From assembly GCA_051000345.1 (NCBI GenBank), contig JBPCOJ010000102.1, positions 1 through 17,577 of the forward strand: 17,577 bases of DNA, given 5' to 3'. Below are positions 1 through 5,192 of the stretch, piece by piece. The notes beneath the pieces were generated by a model. That model saw nothing but the letters and a program-made list of their open reading frames with translations. It was not told where the DNA came from and did not search any database. Position numbers and translations under genes: made by a program. Each line of letters begins with the position of its first letter. Position 1 is the first letter of the stretch. This DNA is from JBHENC01 sp051000345 (lineage in GTDB: Bacteria > Acidobacteriota > Blastocatellia > Pyrinomonadales > Pyrinomonadaceae).

Positions 1-1
1 G

Positions 2-343
2 CCCGCGCAAAAGATGATGCGCGAGCTGGGCGCATCCCGCATTCCAAGCGGCGCGCGCACCAAAGAGCAAGCCGCCGCGTCGCAGTTCAAACGCGACTTG
101 ACACGCTCCGCACGCACGGGCGCAAACATAGACGATAAATTACAGCAGGCGGTGGACGCCGGACAGTTGAAGCCGCGTGATGTGATGGCGATTAACCGCG
201 CCGCGATGGAAACTCCTTTGCAATCGAGTTTCAAGAGATTGCCGCTTGCCGATGCGCTTAAAGTTTACGATGCGATGAGCGACGGCGAAAAGAAACAAGT
301 CACCGACATGCTGGAAGTGAAGAAAGCGAAGGCCGGACGGTAA
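2..343 (+). CDS. C-terminal end of a large phage-type protein (5' end outside window)
   Basis: This reading frame is open from the left edge and ends at TAA 341-343, so only the last ~113 residues are visible. The ATG codons at 14 and 17 are unlikely to be the real start. The tail is basic and helical, with a PRDVMAINRAA segment followed by LQSSFKRLPLADALKVYDAM and a Lys-rich end. From memory, such 'PRD...LQ.SFKRLP...A..VY' tails sit at the C-terminus of very large phage internal-virion or polyvalent proteins. That fits the multi-domain protein leaving the right edge, but no catalytic domain is visible here. A direct circular join of the two window ends would not keep the frame, so these are probably not the two halves of one gene cut at the window border. 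The family assignment is tentative. Confidence 0.6.
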   Translation, partial: PAQKMMRELGASRIPSGARTKEQAAASQFKRDLTRSARTGANIDDKLQQAVDAGQLKPRDVMAINRAAMETPLQSSFKRLPLADALKVYDAMSDGEKKQVTDMLEVKKAKAGR

Positions 344-349
344 GAACCC

Positions 350-541
350 ATGAATGACGCCGCTGCCGTTGAATATGAGATCAAGCACTCACAGGCTTAC
401 CGATTAATTGAAGCGGCGGCGGTCAAAGAGTCCGTCAAAACTTCCCCAATTGGGGACAAAGTAACTAACGAGGGGCAAGCGCGCGCTCTGGCTTCTGTGC
501 CGGAAGAGAAGCGCAAGATATGGTGCCGCATACTTTCGTGA
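350..541 (+). pseudogene. Fragment of a ParB-associated (HTH/'NEAQAR') family gene
   Basis: This 63-codon frame starts 6 nt after the preceding stop and has only a weak ribosome site. Residues ~10-58 (HSQAYRLIEAAAV, then TNEGQARALASVPEEKRKIW) align by eye with the middle of the protein at 2363-3190 (SRARQLIGAAEVV, then SNEAQARVIAPLMPESQQAVW). The usual N-terminal part (an E-YC--RWG motif) and everything after the Trp are missing, and the frame ends in an unrelated CRILS tail. It therefore looks like a deletion remnant of a paralogous gene. A real short protein cannot be excluded, because the frame is open and starts with ATG. Confidence 0.5.
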
Positions 542-580
542 AGAGTGCTCGTTAAATATCACGACGCGCACTTTATGGCG

Positions 581-618
581 CAAAGCGGAAACTCAACATC
601 TTGCGCTTTGGGGTTGAG
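581..618 (+). other. Two interleaved inverted repeats in a gene-free stretch (542-833)
   Basis: CAAAGCG (581-587) pairs with CGCTTTG (604-610). CTCAAC (592-597) pairs with GTTGAG (613-618). The two stems interleave, so they are either alternative hairpins or a strained pseudoknot, since only 2 nt join the last two arms. They lie just downstream of the rightward gene end, so processing or termination of that transcript is possible, although there is no T-tract. I see nothing else convincing between 542 and 780. Confidence 0.3.
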
Positions 619-782
619 ACAGCGCTTGTGAAAATTCGCAACGTTAGTGAAAAAACATAACTGCGTCTGAGATCGATTTTTATGGCACCGGGTATGCTAC
701 TTGCTTGCCTGATGCGTGGTTGCTCTCAAGCGTTATCAGTCGCAGTTTATACACCATCAGCAAGCAGGATTCTTGCATAGCA

Positions 783-814
783 AAAGGGCGACGCCCTAAA
801 AGCATCGCCCCTTT
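783..814 (-). terminator. Rho-independent terminator of the leftward operon
   Basis: GGGCGA (786-791) and TCGCCC (805-810) form a GC-rich stem 20-50 nt past the stop of the gene at 834-1388. Read on the minus strand, the stem is followed by TTTTGCTATG, a short U-tract. A smaller competing hairpin (AGGGC/GCCCT, 785-797) lies inside it. Confidence 0.65.
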
Positions 815-833
815 GTTTCTTGAAAGAAGATTC

Positions 834-1388
834 TCAGTCTCGCCGGATGGTTGCGCAAAAGGCATCTACCGCGCGGCTACATTCCATTGTCAGGCTGAAG
901 GCGTGGCTGATAGCTCCGGCTGTCAGGTCGTCGCGTTTGGCAAAGTCCCGCTCGTAAGCAACGGCAGCAATCAGTTCGACGAACGCCCGCGCCTGCTCAT
1001 CATCGTCTTGCGAAAGTATGATGTCGGTCAACTGCGCTGCCCGCTCGTTTGATATTCTCCTAAATGCCGGGTGATGCTCCCACTCCGCACTGTCTGCCTT
1101 CGGCGCGGGCGTTCCATTTTCGGCATCGTCATCATCTTCGGCATTATCATCTTGCGCGCTCGCCGCGGCCGCGACTTTCAATATACGCTTGATAAACTCC
1201 GGCGTCTTGACTAGCCCATCTATGACTTTGCCTTCATAGCTGGTTATGTAGTCAACGGTGCTGTTGTAAAGCTCGACGGGCGTCTCCGGGTTACTAAGAA
1301 TCCCGGCGATATTCTCGGCTAAAGAATCAATTGGTTGTTGCGGCAAACGCGCCCCCGCGCGGCTATGTTTCCCTTCTCTTTTATTCAT
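834..1388 (-). CDS. Hypothetical acidic protein, last gene of leftward operon
   Basis: This is a 184-residue protein that I do not recognise. The N-terminal 30 residues are basic. Residues ~20-75 look helical (SLAENIAGILSN, YNSTVDYITSYEGKVIDG). A strongly acidic linker with a DDDD run follows at ~80-95, and the C-terminal half is helical. There is no signal peptide, membrane segment or catalytic motif. Its ATG overlaps the TGA of the upstream gene in an ATGA junction (1385-1388), so translation is probably coupled to that gene, which also supports the start. A terminator follows the stop closely. It is the third gene of a small operon transcribed away from the 2106 operon. Gene reality is well supported by the coupling and terminator, but the function is unknown. 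Confidence 0.75.
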   Translation of the reverse strand: MNKREGKHSRAGARLPQQPIDSLAENIAGILSNPETPVELYNSTVDYITSYEGKVIDGLVKTPEFIKRILKVAAAASAQDDNAEDDDDAENGTPAPKADSAEWEHHPAFRRISNERAAQLTDIILSQDDDEQARAFVELIAAVAYERDFAKRDDLTAGAISHAFSLTMECSRAVDAFCATIRRD

Positions 1389-1639
1389 CGCTTTCGGCCT
1401 CCCTTCTGATGCGCGATCACAAGGCTGGCATCGAAATAGAAATCCATGTTGCCGGAGCGCAGTTTAGTGCGCTCGCCGGTGATGAGTACGTCATCGACAA
1501 CGATCCAAGTGTTCTGCGCAATCAGCGCGCAGTAAATAAGAACTTTGTCGCCCGGTAGAATTCGCCGGTGGCGTGCCGCTCTGACGGTGACGAGCAGGGC
1601 GCTTCCCTGCCCTGTCCGCGTGGTAAACTGTTTGTGCAT
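1385..1639 (-). CDS. Small hypothetical protein, middle gene of leftward operon
   Basis: This 84-residue protein is basic at both ends. The middle is rich in beta-type segments (GDKVLIYCALIAQNTWIVVDD, then GNMDFYFDASLVIAH), which suggests a small beta fold of the OB or SH3-barrel kind. The fold is my guess from residue pattern only. The ATG at 1639 is preceded on the minus strand by a GAAAGG ribosome site about 10 nt away. The gene overlaps the next one (ATGA) and lies ~80 nt downstream of the SWIM-protein gene, with a stable hairpin between them. No homologous family is recognised. Confidence 0.65.
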   Translation of the reverse strand: MHKQFTTRTGQGSALLVTVRAARHRRILPGDKVLIYCALIAQNTWIVVDDVLITGERTKLRSGNMDFYFDASLVIAHQKGGRKR

Positions 1640-1676
1640 AGCTGGATGCCTTTCTTTGTTGGAAGGTTGAAGGTTG

Positions 1677-1712
1677 AAGGCTAGAGAAGTGTTTGCGCGC
1701 TTCCCTAGCCTT
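1677..1712 (-). other. Intercistronic hairpin, possible attenuator or processing site
   Basis: AGGCTAGAGAA (1678-1688) pairs with TTCCCTAGCCT (1701-1711). In the minus-strand transcript the only mismatch becomes a G.U pair, giving an 11-12 bp stem with a 12-nt loop. It sits between the SWIM gene stop (1719) and the next start (1639). It has no U-tract on the minus strand, so partial termination or mRNA stabilisation is likelier than full termination. A GGTTGAA direct repeat lies next to it (about 1662-1679). Confidence 0.4.
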
Positions 1713-1718
1713 TCTCAT

Positions 1719-1985
1719 TTAATGGCCGCGTTCGCTTGCCAGCATGATGTGTGCGCCGACGGCAGCGGCGACGTGATAGCAACGCATCCCGCGCGCTCCC
1801 GCCTTGCATGTGCAATCCGCAAAGCGTTCGCCGCCGCGCTTCTCGCAACGCACCGTATAGGTTGCGCCCGTCGCTTTGTTCGTGACGGTGTAGCTGCCGA
1901 ACTCCACAACGCGCACTTGCGGCTTCAGGCTGCGCGCCTTGTCGATTGCCTTTTGCATCGCTTCGATTGTCGTTAGCTTGACCAT
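1719..1985 (-). CDS. Small SWIM-type zinc-finger protein
   Basis: This 88-residue protein carries a CTCK...RCYH pattern (C-x-C, then 8 residues, then C-x-H; residues ~58-70). That is the zinc-binding signature of SWIM domains, known as small DNA- or protein-binding modules in recombination mediators, transposases and SWI2/SNF2 proteins. It is preceded by the usual beta-hairpin (YTVTNKATGATYTVRCEKRG). The N-terminus (LTTIEAMQKAIDKARSL) is helical. The ATG at 1985 has a GGGAG ribosome site 8 nt upstream. As the first gene of the leftward operon and divergent from an HTH regulator, it is probably controlled by the shared operator. The role of this stand-alone SWIM unit is inferred only: DNA binding or a partner of a recombination protein. 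Confidence 0.75.
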   Translation of the reverse strand: MVKLTTIEAMQKAIDKARSLKPQVRVVEFGSYTVTNKATGATYTVRCEKRGGERFADCTCKAGARGMRCYHVAAAVGAHIMLASERGH

Positions 1986-2017
1986 GTTGTTATCTCCCGT
2001 TTCGTTTGATGTCTTAC

Positions 2018-2093
2018 TCTTGCGTTAGATTAACTCATGCGTTAGGCATTGTCAACAACTGTTTTCTCTTGCGTAAATCTTTTTCTTGCGTTA
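2018..2093. repeat. Four-copy operator-like direct repeat TCWTGCGTWA
   Basis: Copies lie at 2018-2027, 2035-2044, 2067-2076 and 2084-2093, all in the same orientation. Start-to-start distances are 17, 32 and 17 bp, making two pairs. They fill the divergent intergenic region and overlap the elements of both predicted promoters. The simplest reading is the binding array of the HTH protein encoded immediately to the right, giving autoregulation and control of the SWIM operon. Confidence 0.6.
2027..2055 (-). promoter_or_regulatory. Promoter of the SWIM operon
   Basis: On the minus strand TTGACA (2055-2050) is a perfect -35 box. After a 17-bp spacer comes TAATCT (2032-2027) as a weak -10. Two TGCGTTA operator copies overlap the promoter. 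Transcription would start near 2020, about 35 nt before the ATG at 1985. Confidence 0.5.
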
Positions 2094-2097
2094 CAGT
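2069..2097 (+). promoter_or_regulatory. Possible promoter giving a leaderless HTH mRNA
   Basis: TTGCGT (2069-2074) and TACAGT (2092-2097) are 17 bp apart. The predicted start of transcription then falls at or beside the ATG at 2106. No Shine-Dalgarno sequence precedes that ATG, which agrees with a leaderless message. Both boxes are built from the operator repeats. The match to consensus is modest. Confidence 0.35.
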
Positions 2098-2105
2098 TCA
2101 CGCCC

Positions 2106-2366
2106 ATGAGTCAAACATTTACAACTAAAGAAGCCGCCGAGAGGTTAGGGATTACAGCCGCCCGTGTGCGGCAACTTGTCTTAGCTGGACAGTTGCCCGC
2201 CGAGAAGTTCGGGCGTGATTTAGTTATCCATGAATCTGACCTTGAAAGCGTCAAGGATCGTCCAATAGGCAGGCCGCCCGGTAAGGTGTCCACAGCAAAC
2301 AAAGCAGCCACAGGCGCGGCAAAGGCCAGCAATGGCGCATCTGTGAAGAAGAAAGGAAAACGATGA
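2106..2366 (+). CDS. Small excisionase/MerR-type helix-turn-helix DNA-binding protein
   Basis: This is an 86-residue protein. Residues ~5-55 (FTTKEAAERLGITAARVRQL, then AGQLPAEKFGRDLVIHESDL) form the classic HTH_17/excisionase fold: helix-turn-helix followed by a small wing with a GRDLVI strand. After RPIGRPPGK comes an Ala/Lys-rich tail ending KKKGKR. I chose the ATG at 2106 over an upstream TTG (2049), because family members begin a few residues before TTKEAAE and the upstream part would lie inside the operator. The TGA overlaps the next ATG (2363). The codons for the KKKGKR tail contain AAAGGA, which serves as the next gene's ribosome site. It probably binds the four TCWTGCGTWA repeats upstream. 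Phage Xis-like roles are possible, but no integrase is in the window. Confidence 0.8.
   Translation: MSQTFTTKEAAERLGITAARVRQLVLAGQLPAEKFGRDLVIHESDLESVKDRPIGRPPGKVSTANKAATGAAKASNGASVKKKGKR
2305..2366 (+). repeat. Gene-junction repeat, copy A
   Basis: This block starts CAGCCACAGGCGC and ends AAGAAGAAAGGAAAACGATGA. It encodes the Ala/Lys tail (KKKGKR) of the HTH protein, contains the AAAGGA ribosome site for the next gene, and closes with the ATGA coupling junction. Copies B and C lie at 3196-3272 and 3757-3827. Confidence 0.6.
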
Positions 2367-3190
2367 ACAAATTAAGCCAAGAATTAAACTCAAGCGAGCG
2401 CGAGCGGTTAGCAACACATGAGACAACCGTTAAGGCGGGGCTACAAACCTTCTACGAAGTAGGCAGCGCTTTGTTGGCGATCCGTGAAGGGAAATTATAC
2501 CGACAAGACTTCGCTACTTTCGAGGATTACTGCCATAAGCGATGGGGCTTCGTTGCAAGTCGCGCAAGACAACTGATAGGTGCCGCCGAAGTTGTAGCGA
2601 ACCTTGAAAGTGTTACAGATGTAACACTCTCAAATGAGGCACAAGCGCGTGTGATAGCGCCGTTAATGCCTGAATCACAGCAAGCTGTGTGGCGTTTTGC
2701 TGTCTATACCGCTCCGGTCGTAAATGGTAATCCTGTAATTTCTACGCCACACATTAAAAAAGCGTTGCACACCGTTGAATTGCTTGAACAATACGGCTGG
2801 AAAGGCGATTTACAGCCTGACAGAGCTTTGTTGATTGACCCTGAGTTAAGAGCCTTACTACCGTTACATGAACCGTACATTTGGGAACAACTTGAGCGAA
2901 GTCTGTTGGAATTTGGCAAGCCCATAGCACCACTGGATGTTTGGGGAAAGACGATGCTGGACGGTCACGCTCGTTATCTCATTTGTATGAAACATGGCTT
3001 GCCATTTGAAGTAACGCAGAGAGAGTTCGATAGTCTTTCAGCAGCCAAGATATTCATTCTTGAAAGCCAGCTTCTGCGAAAAAACTACACGCCCGACGAA
3101 ATAGCAGCAATCACTGTGGACATGGAGACTTATCAAGCCGCTTCCATAGGCGCGGCTTCACTTGACCACTGCGACAAGCCAGCAGCATAA
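2363..3190 (+). CDS. ParB-like nuclease-fold domain protein with N-terminal HTH-like region
   Basis: This is a 275-residue protein. Residues ~20-120 hold a helical region (EVGSALLAIREGKLYR, FEDYCHKRWGF, SRARQLIGAAEVV, NEAQARVIAPL) of the kind that precedes ParB-like domains in plasmid and phage proteins. Residues ~155-245 hold the ParB-like fold: IDPELRALLP, then EQLERSLLEFGKPIAPLDVW, then TMLDGHARYLICMKHGLPF, ending FILESQLLRKNYTPDEIA. The LDGHARY segment matches the conserved nucleotide-binding box. It overlaps the HTH gene by ATGA, with an AAAGGA ribosome site. It is visibly AT-richer than its neighbours, suggesting recent acquisition. The C-terminus stops early relative to relatives I recall, and in another frame the DNA continues into a Lys-rich tail, so a frameshift near 3150-3190 is possible. 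It could act in partition, transcription control or DNA modification. Confidence 0.7.
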   Translation: MNKLSQELNSSERERLATHETTVKAGLQTFYEVGSALLAIREGKLYRQDFATFEDYCHKRWGFVASRARQLIGAAEVVANLESVTDVTLSNEAQARVIAPLMPESQQAVWRFAVYTAPVVNGNPVISTPHIKKALHTVELLEQYGWKGDLQPDRALLIDPELRALLPLHEPYIWEQLERSLLEFGKPIAPLDVWGKTMLDGHARYLICMKHGLPFEVTQREFDSLSAAKIFILESQLLRKNYTPDEIAAITVDMETYQAASIGAASLDHCDKPAA

Positions 3191-3195
3191 GAAAG

Positions 3196-3272
3196 CAGCC
3201 ACAGCGCACGCCAGCGGCAGCAACGCGGCACTCACGGCAGCAGCGAAGGCGAAGAGGAAGGGCAAGAAATGA
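3196..3272 (+). repeat. Gene-junction repeat, copy B
   Basis: This block starts CAGCCACAGCGCACG and ends AAGAGGAAGGGCAAGAAATGA at the start of the 3269 gene. In the frame equivalent to copy A it reads as an Ala/Lys tail ending KRKGKK and stopping at the ATGA. The visible ParB-like frame, however, stops before the block at 3190, so here the tail is out of frame or detached. Confidence 0.6.
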
Positions 3273-3988
3273 TGATTGCTAATCTCCGCATACGAACAGA
3301 TGGCAAAGCAAGCAAGCGCGGTGAGAATGTTTACAAGGTTGGCGCGGGCGCTTCGATTCTGGCTAATAATGGGTGGCAGATTGTACGACGTCCTTCAATA
3401 CGCTCTCCCTACACGTACATGAAGGCACCGATTGTGCAGCGGTCTAAAACATTTACGGTGCAAATCGAGATTCCAACGGATGATGAGTTATTAGCTTTCG
3501 CCGAAGAGCTGCACGCACATGGCGCTAATTTTGAAGGTATGTTTCAAGGCTGGAAGGTGCGCTATACGCCAGCAATCACACGTCCGGCATCTTCGCAGAT
3601 GGTGATAATTGACGGGCAGATCAAACATTTACCTGTTTCGGCAAGCGACGATCCCGCGCACTTTAATTGCGACGGCGACGCATGGGGCTATTCCGTTATC
3701 TTTGAGACTCCCGTGCGTACCCACAAGCACGGCGAGTTCGTTGACGAACTCAAGCACAGCCACAGCGCCCGCAAACGACAGCAACGCGGCTCTCACAGCG
3801 AAGGTGAAGAAGAAGGGCAAGCGATGAGCAACGACCAACCGGAAAAGCCATTGCCGTCCAAACCCCGCGAAACTTTCGAGGAACGAATGAAAGCGATGCG
3901 GGAGTATTACGAGACGCGCCACTTCGTGAATAAGGCAGACATCCGGGACGCGCCGCCACTCATGCCGAAAAAGGACACCAAAAAATGA
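3269..3988 (+). CDS. Hypothetical protein, possibly a read-through fusion of two genes
   Basis: This is a 239-residue frame of unknown family. Residues ~1-165 look like one globular alpha/beta domain (IRTDGKASKRGENVYKVGAG, KTFTVQIEIPTDDELLAFAE, WGYSVIFETPVRTHKHGEF). Residues ~160-185 are a low-complexity Ser/His/Arg/Glu stretch, read from repeat copy C in a different frame from the Lys-tail seen in copy A. Residues 186-239 could be a separate small protein starting at ATG 3824, which has its own AAGAAGGG ribosome site. The gene starts at an ATGA junction (3269; ATG also at 3272) behind GAGGAAGGG. I infer that the original stop was the TGA at 3825-3827 in another frame and that a frame change fused the two. 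No function is assigned. Confidence 0.6.
   Translation: MMIANLRIRTDGKASKRGENVYKVGAGASILANNGWQIVRRPSIRSPYTYMKAPIVQRSKTFTVQIEIPTDDELLAFAEELHAHGANFEGMFQGWKVRYTPAITRPASSQMVIIDGQIKHLPVSASDDPAHFNCDGDAWGYSVIFETPVRTHKHGEFVDELKHSHSARKRQQRGSHSEGEEEGQAMSNDQPEKPLPSKPRETFEERMKAMREYYETRHFVNKADIRDAPPLMPKKDTKK
3757..3827 (+). repeat. Gene-junction repeat, copy C
   Basis: This block starts CAGCCACAGCGCCCG and ends AAGAAGAAGGGCAAGCGATGA. In the copy-A frame it encodes a tail ending AKVKKKGKR and stops at the TGA overlapping ATG 3824. In the frame of the 3269 gene it is read straight through as a Ser/Arg/Glu-rich linker. Confidence 0.6.
3824..3988 (+). CDS. Possible separate 54-residue protein (internal start)
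   Basis: ATG 3824 follows repeat copy C exactly as the starts at 2363 and 3269 follow copies A and B: AAGAAGGG ribosome site, 6-7 nt spacing, ATGA junction. The 54 residues are charged and helical (ETFEERMKAMREYYETRHFV) with a Lys-rich end. The stop TGA overlaps the ATG of the coiled-coil gene at 3985. It lies in the same frame as the 3269 gene, so it may be an independent protein, a domain of the longer one, or both. Confidence 0.4.
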   Translation: MSNDQPEKPLPSKPRETFEERMKAMREYYETRHFVNKADIRDAPPLMPKKDTKK

Positions 3989-4314
3989 CCAACGACGAAC
4001 TCGAACGAATAATGAATTTCATCATCGAGCGGCAGGAACGCATCACCGAGCAGCAGGAACAAACGCAGGCCGTGCTCGGTGAAACGCAAGCGGTTCTCGG
4101 TGAACTCGCGCGCCGCGACGATGACAAAGAGCAGCGCATCGCACGCTTCGAGCGTTCATATACAGAGATCGCCGGATTGCTAACAAAGCATGACGATCAG
4201 CTTGTGGCCGTCACTTCAAACGTCAACAAATTAACGGAAGTAGTGTCTTCCCTTTCCGCGACGGTTGACCGTTACATCACGGCGCGCGGTAACAATGGCT
4301 CCGGCGGGCAATGA
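3985..4314 (+). CDS. Small coiled-coil protein
   Basis: This 109-residue protein is almost entirely heptad-like helix: MTNDELERIMNFIIERQERI at the start, a 7-residue tandem repeat TQAVLGE at residues ~27-40, then RDDDKEQRIARFERSYTEIA and a C-terminal helix before a Gly/Asn tail. I recall similar short 'MTN-EL-R-M-FI-E-Q' proteins in Acidobacteriota genomes without known function. The start forms an ATGA junction and has AAAGGA 9 nt upstream. It is the last gene of the HTH operon. It may oligomerise or act as a partner protein. No enzymatic motif is seen. Confidence 0.65.
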   Translation: MTNDELERIMNFIIERQERITEQQEQTQAVLGETQAVLGELARRDDDKEQRIARFERSYTEIAGLLTKHDDQLVAVTSNVNKLTEVVSSLSATVDRYITARGNNGSGGQ

Positions 4315-4322
4315 AAGGCAGC

Positions 4323-4536
4323 ATGCCGCCCGTGCGCGCACAGACTTATAGGCTTTCAGACCTTAGAAAACCTTAGAGTTTCAATGACACCCGTGCGTGC
4401 ACAGACTTATAGGAAAAGAGGACAATTGTCCCCTTTTCTAAGGTTATGACGCCCGTGTACGCATGGATGGCAGTGGTTATTCTGCAAATTTGCAGAGTTT
4501 CCGGCGATGCCGCCCGTGCGCAAGGCTGAAAAGTTG
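4323..4536. repeat. Four-unit array of ~61-bp period with internal palindromes
   Basis: Imperfect copies of ATGMCRCCCGTGYRCGCA begin at 4323, 4384, 4446 and 4507 (spacing 61, 62, 61). The first two share 27 of 30 bases through ACAGACTTATAGG. Each interval holds its own symmetric element: CCTTAGA at 4361 and 4371 (10-bp tandem) and inverted at 4437-4443; a 26-nt palindrome with one mismatch at 4413-4438 around GGACAATTGTCC; and a perfect 16-nt palindrome, TCTGCAAATTTGCAGA, at 4481-4496. The array lies between the HTH operon and the brnT-parA block, where a centromere, operator or replication site would be expected. 4537-4666 shows nothing clear. Confidence 0.55.
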
Positions 4537-4666
4537 GGCGAAGTTGAGTCAAAAAAGCGCAAAAGCAACGAAAGCGTCGCTTGATTCTTTGAACTAAAAC
4601 CAACTTCTGGGAGCGATGCGCGGGCAATGTCGAGCGATATGTTGCCGCATACAATGAAGGTAGACA

Positions 4667-4945
4667 GTGAAATTCGAGTGGGACGATGAAAAGGCTTTAG
4701 CCAATCTTGAGAAGCACGGCGTGAGCTTCGGTGAAGCAACGGAAGTCTTTTACGATCCGAATGCTTTGGAGAACGACGATGCCGAGCACTCCGGCGGCGA
4801 AAGCCGATTTATCGTCATCGGTTATTCGACCAAGCGGCTGCTATTCATCGTCTTCGTCGAACGACATCAGGATGTAATTCGCATTGTCTCAGCGCGCAAG
4901 CCAACATTGACGGAGAGAAATTTATATGAAGAAGACCAACGATAA
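4667..4945 (+). CDS. brnT: BrnT-family toxin (RelE-like RNase fold)
   Basis: This 92-residue protein matches the BrnT pattern along its length. It has FEWDDEKALANLEKHGVSFGE at the N-terminus, EVFYDPNALE in the middle, RFIVIGYSTKRLLFIVFVER in the core strands and IRIVSARKPTLTERNLYEE at the end. BrnT toxins are small ribonucleases that arrest translation and are neutralised by a partner encoded immediately downstream. The start is GTG 4667 with GAAGG upstream, giving the expected MKFEWDDEKA beginning. The 3' end overlaps the next gene by 20 nt. The pair probably represses its own promoter, as is known for BrnTA, and may stabilise the element beside parA. Confidence 0.9.
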   Translation: MKFEWDDEKALANLEKHGVSFGEATEVFYDPNALENDDAEHSGGESRFIVIGYSTKRLLFIVFVERHQDVIRIVSARKPTLTERNLYEEDQR

Positions 4946-5126
4946 AGAATCTGAAACCAAGCCTGAAGAGGTCACTCTGGAAGTTACAGAAAAGGATTAC
5001 GAAGAGGGCTTAAAGCGCGGCTGGACGGATGACGACATGCTGAAACCCGGACGTTACAATTTTAAGCGCGGCGGCTTCCTCGCGCGCCATCCTGAACTGA
5101 AAATTAAAGAAAGAAAGAGTGCCTGA
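4926..5126 (+). CDS. Putative antitoxin partner of BrnT (not classic BrnA)
   Basis: This is a 66-residue protein whose ATG lies inside the 3' end of brnT, the normal position for the antitoxin. It has an acidic-basic N-terminus (MKKTNDKESETKPEEVTLEV), a central TEKDYEEGLKRGWTDDDMLKPG and a basic end (KRGGFLARHPELKIKERKSA). Classic BrnA ends in a ribbon-helix-helix segment with an LRLDPDVLEAWR-like strand and helix. I do not see that here, so DNA binding and autoregulation may work differently or be lost. The antitoxin role rests on position and size only. Confidence 0.65.
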   Translation: MKKTNDKESETKPEEVTLEVTEKDYEEGLKRGWTDDDMLKPGRYNFKRGGFLARHPELKIKERKSA

Positions 5127-5192
5127 TGAATTCACGCAGAAGATCATCCGAATTCCCTTCCCTGTGCTTGGCCTGAACATGGAGCAGCAACC

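Noticed and set aside
2049..2105. TTG 2049 as start of the HTH gene
   Set aside because: It would place coding sequence over the operator repeats and promoter and add 19 residues not typical of the family.
4323..4536. CRISPR array (repeats of ~30 with ~31-nt gaps)
   Set aside because: The repeats differ from each other, the later ones keep only about 18 bases, the gaps hold palindromes, and no cas gene is near.
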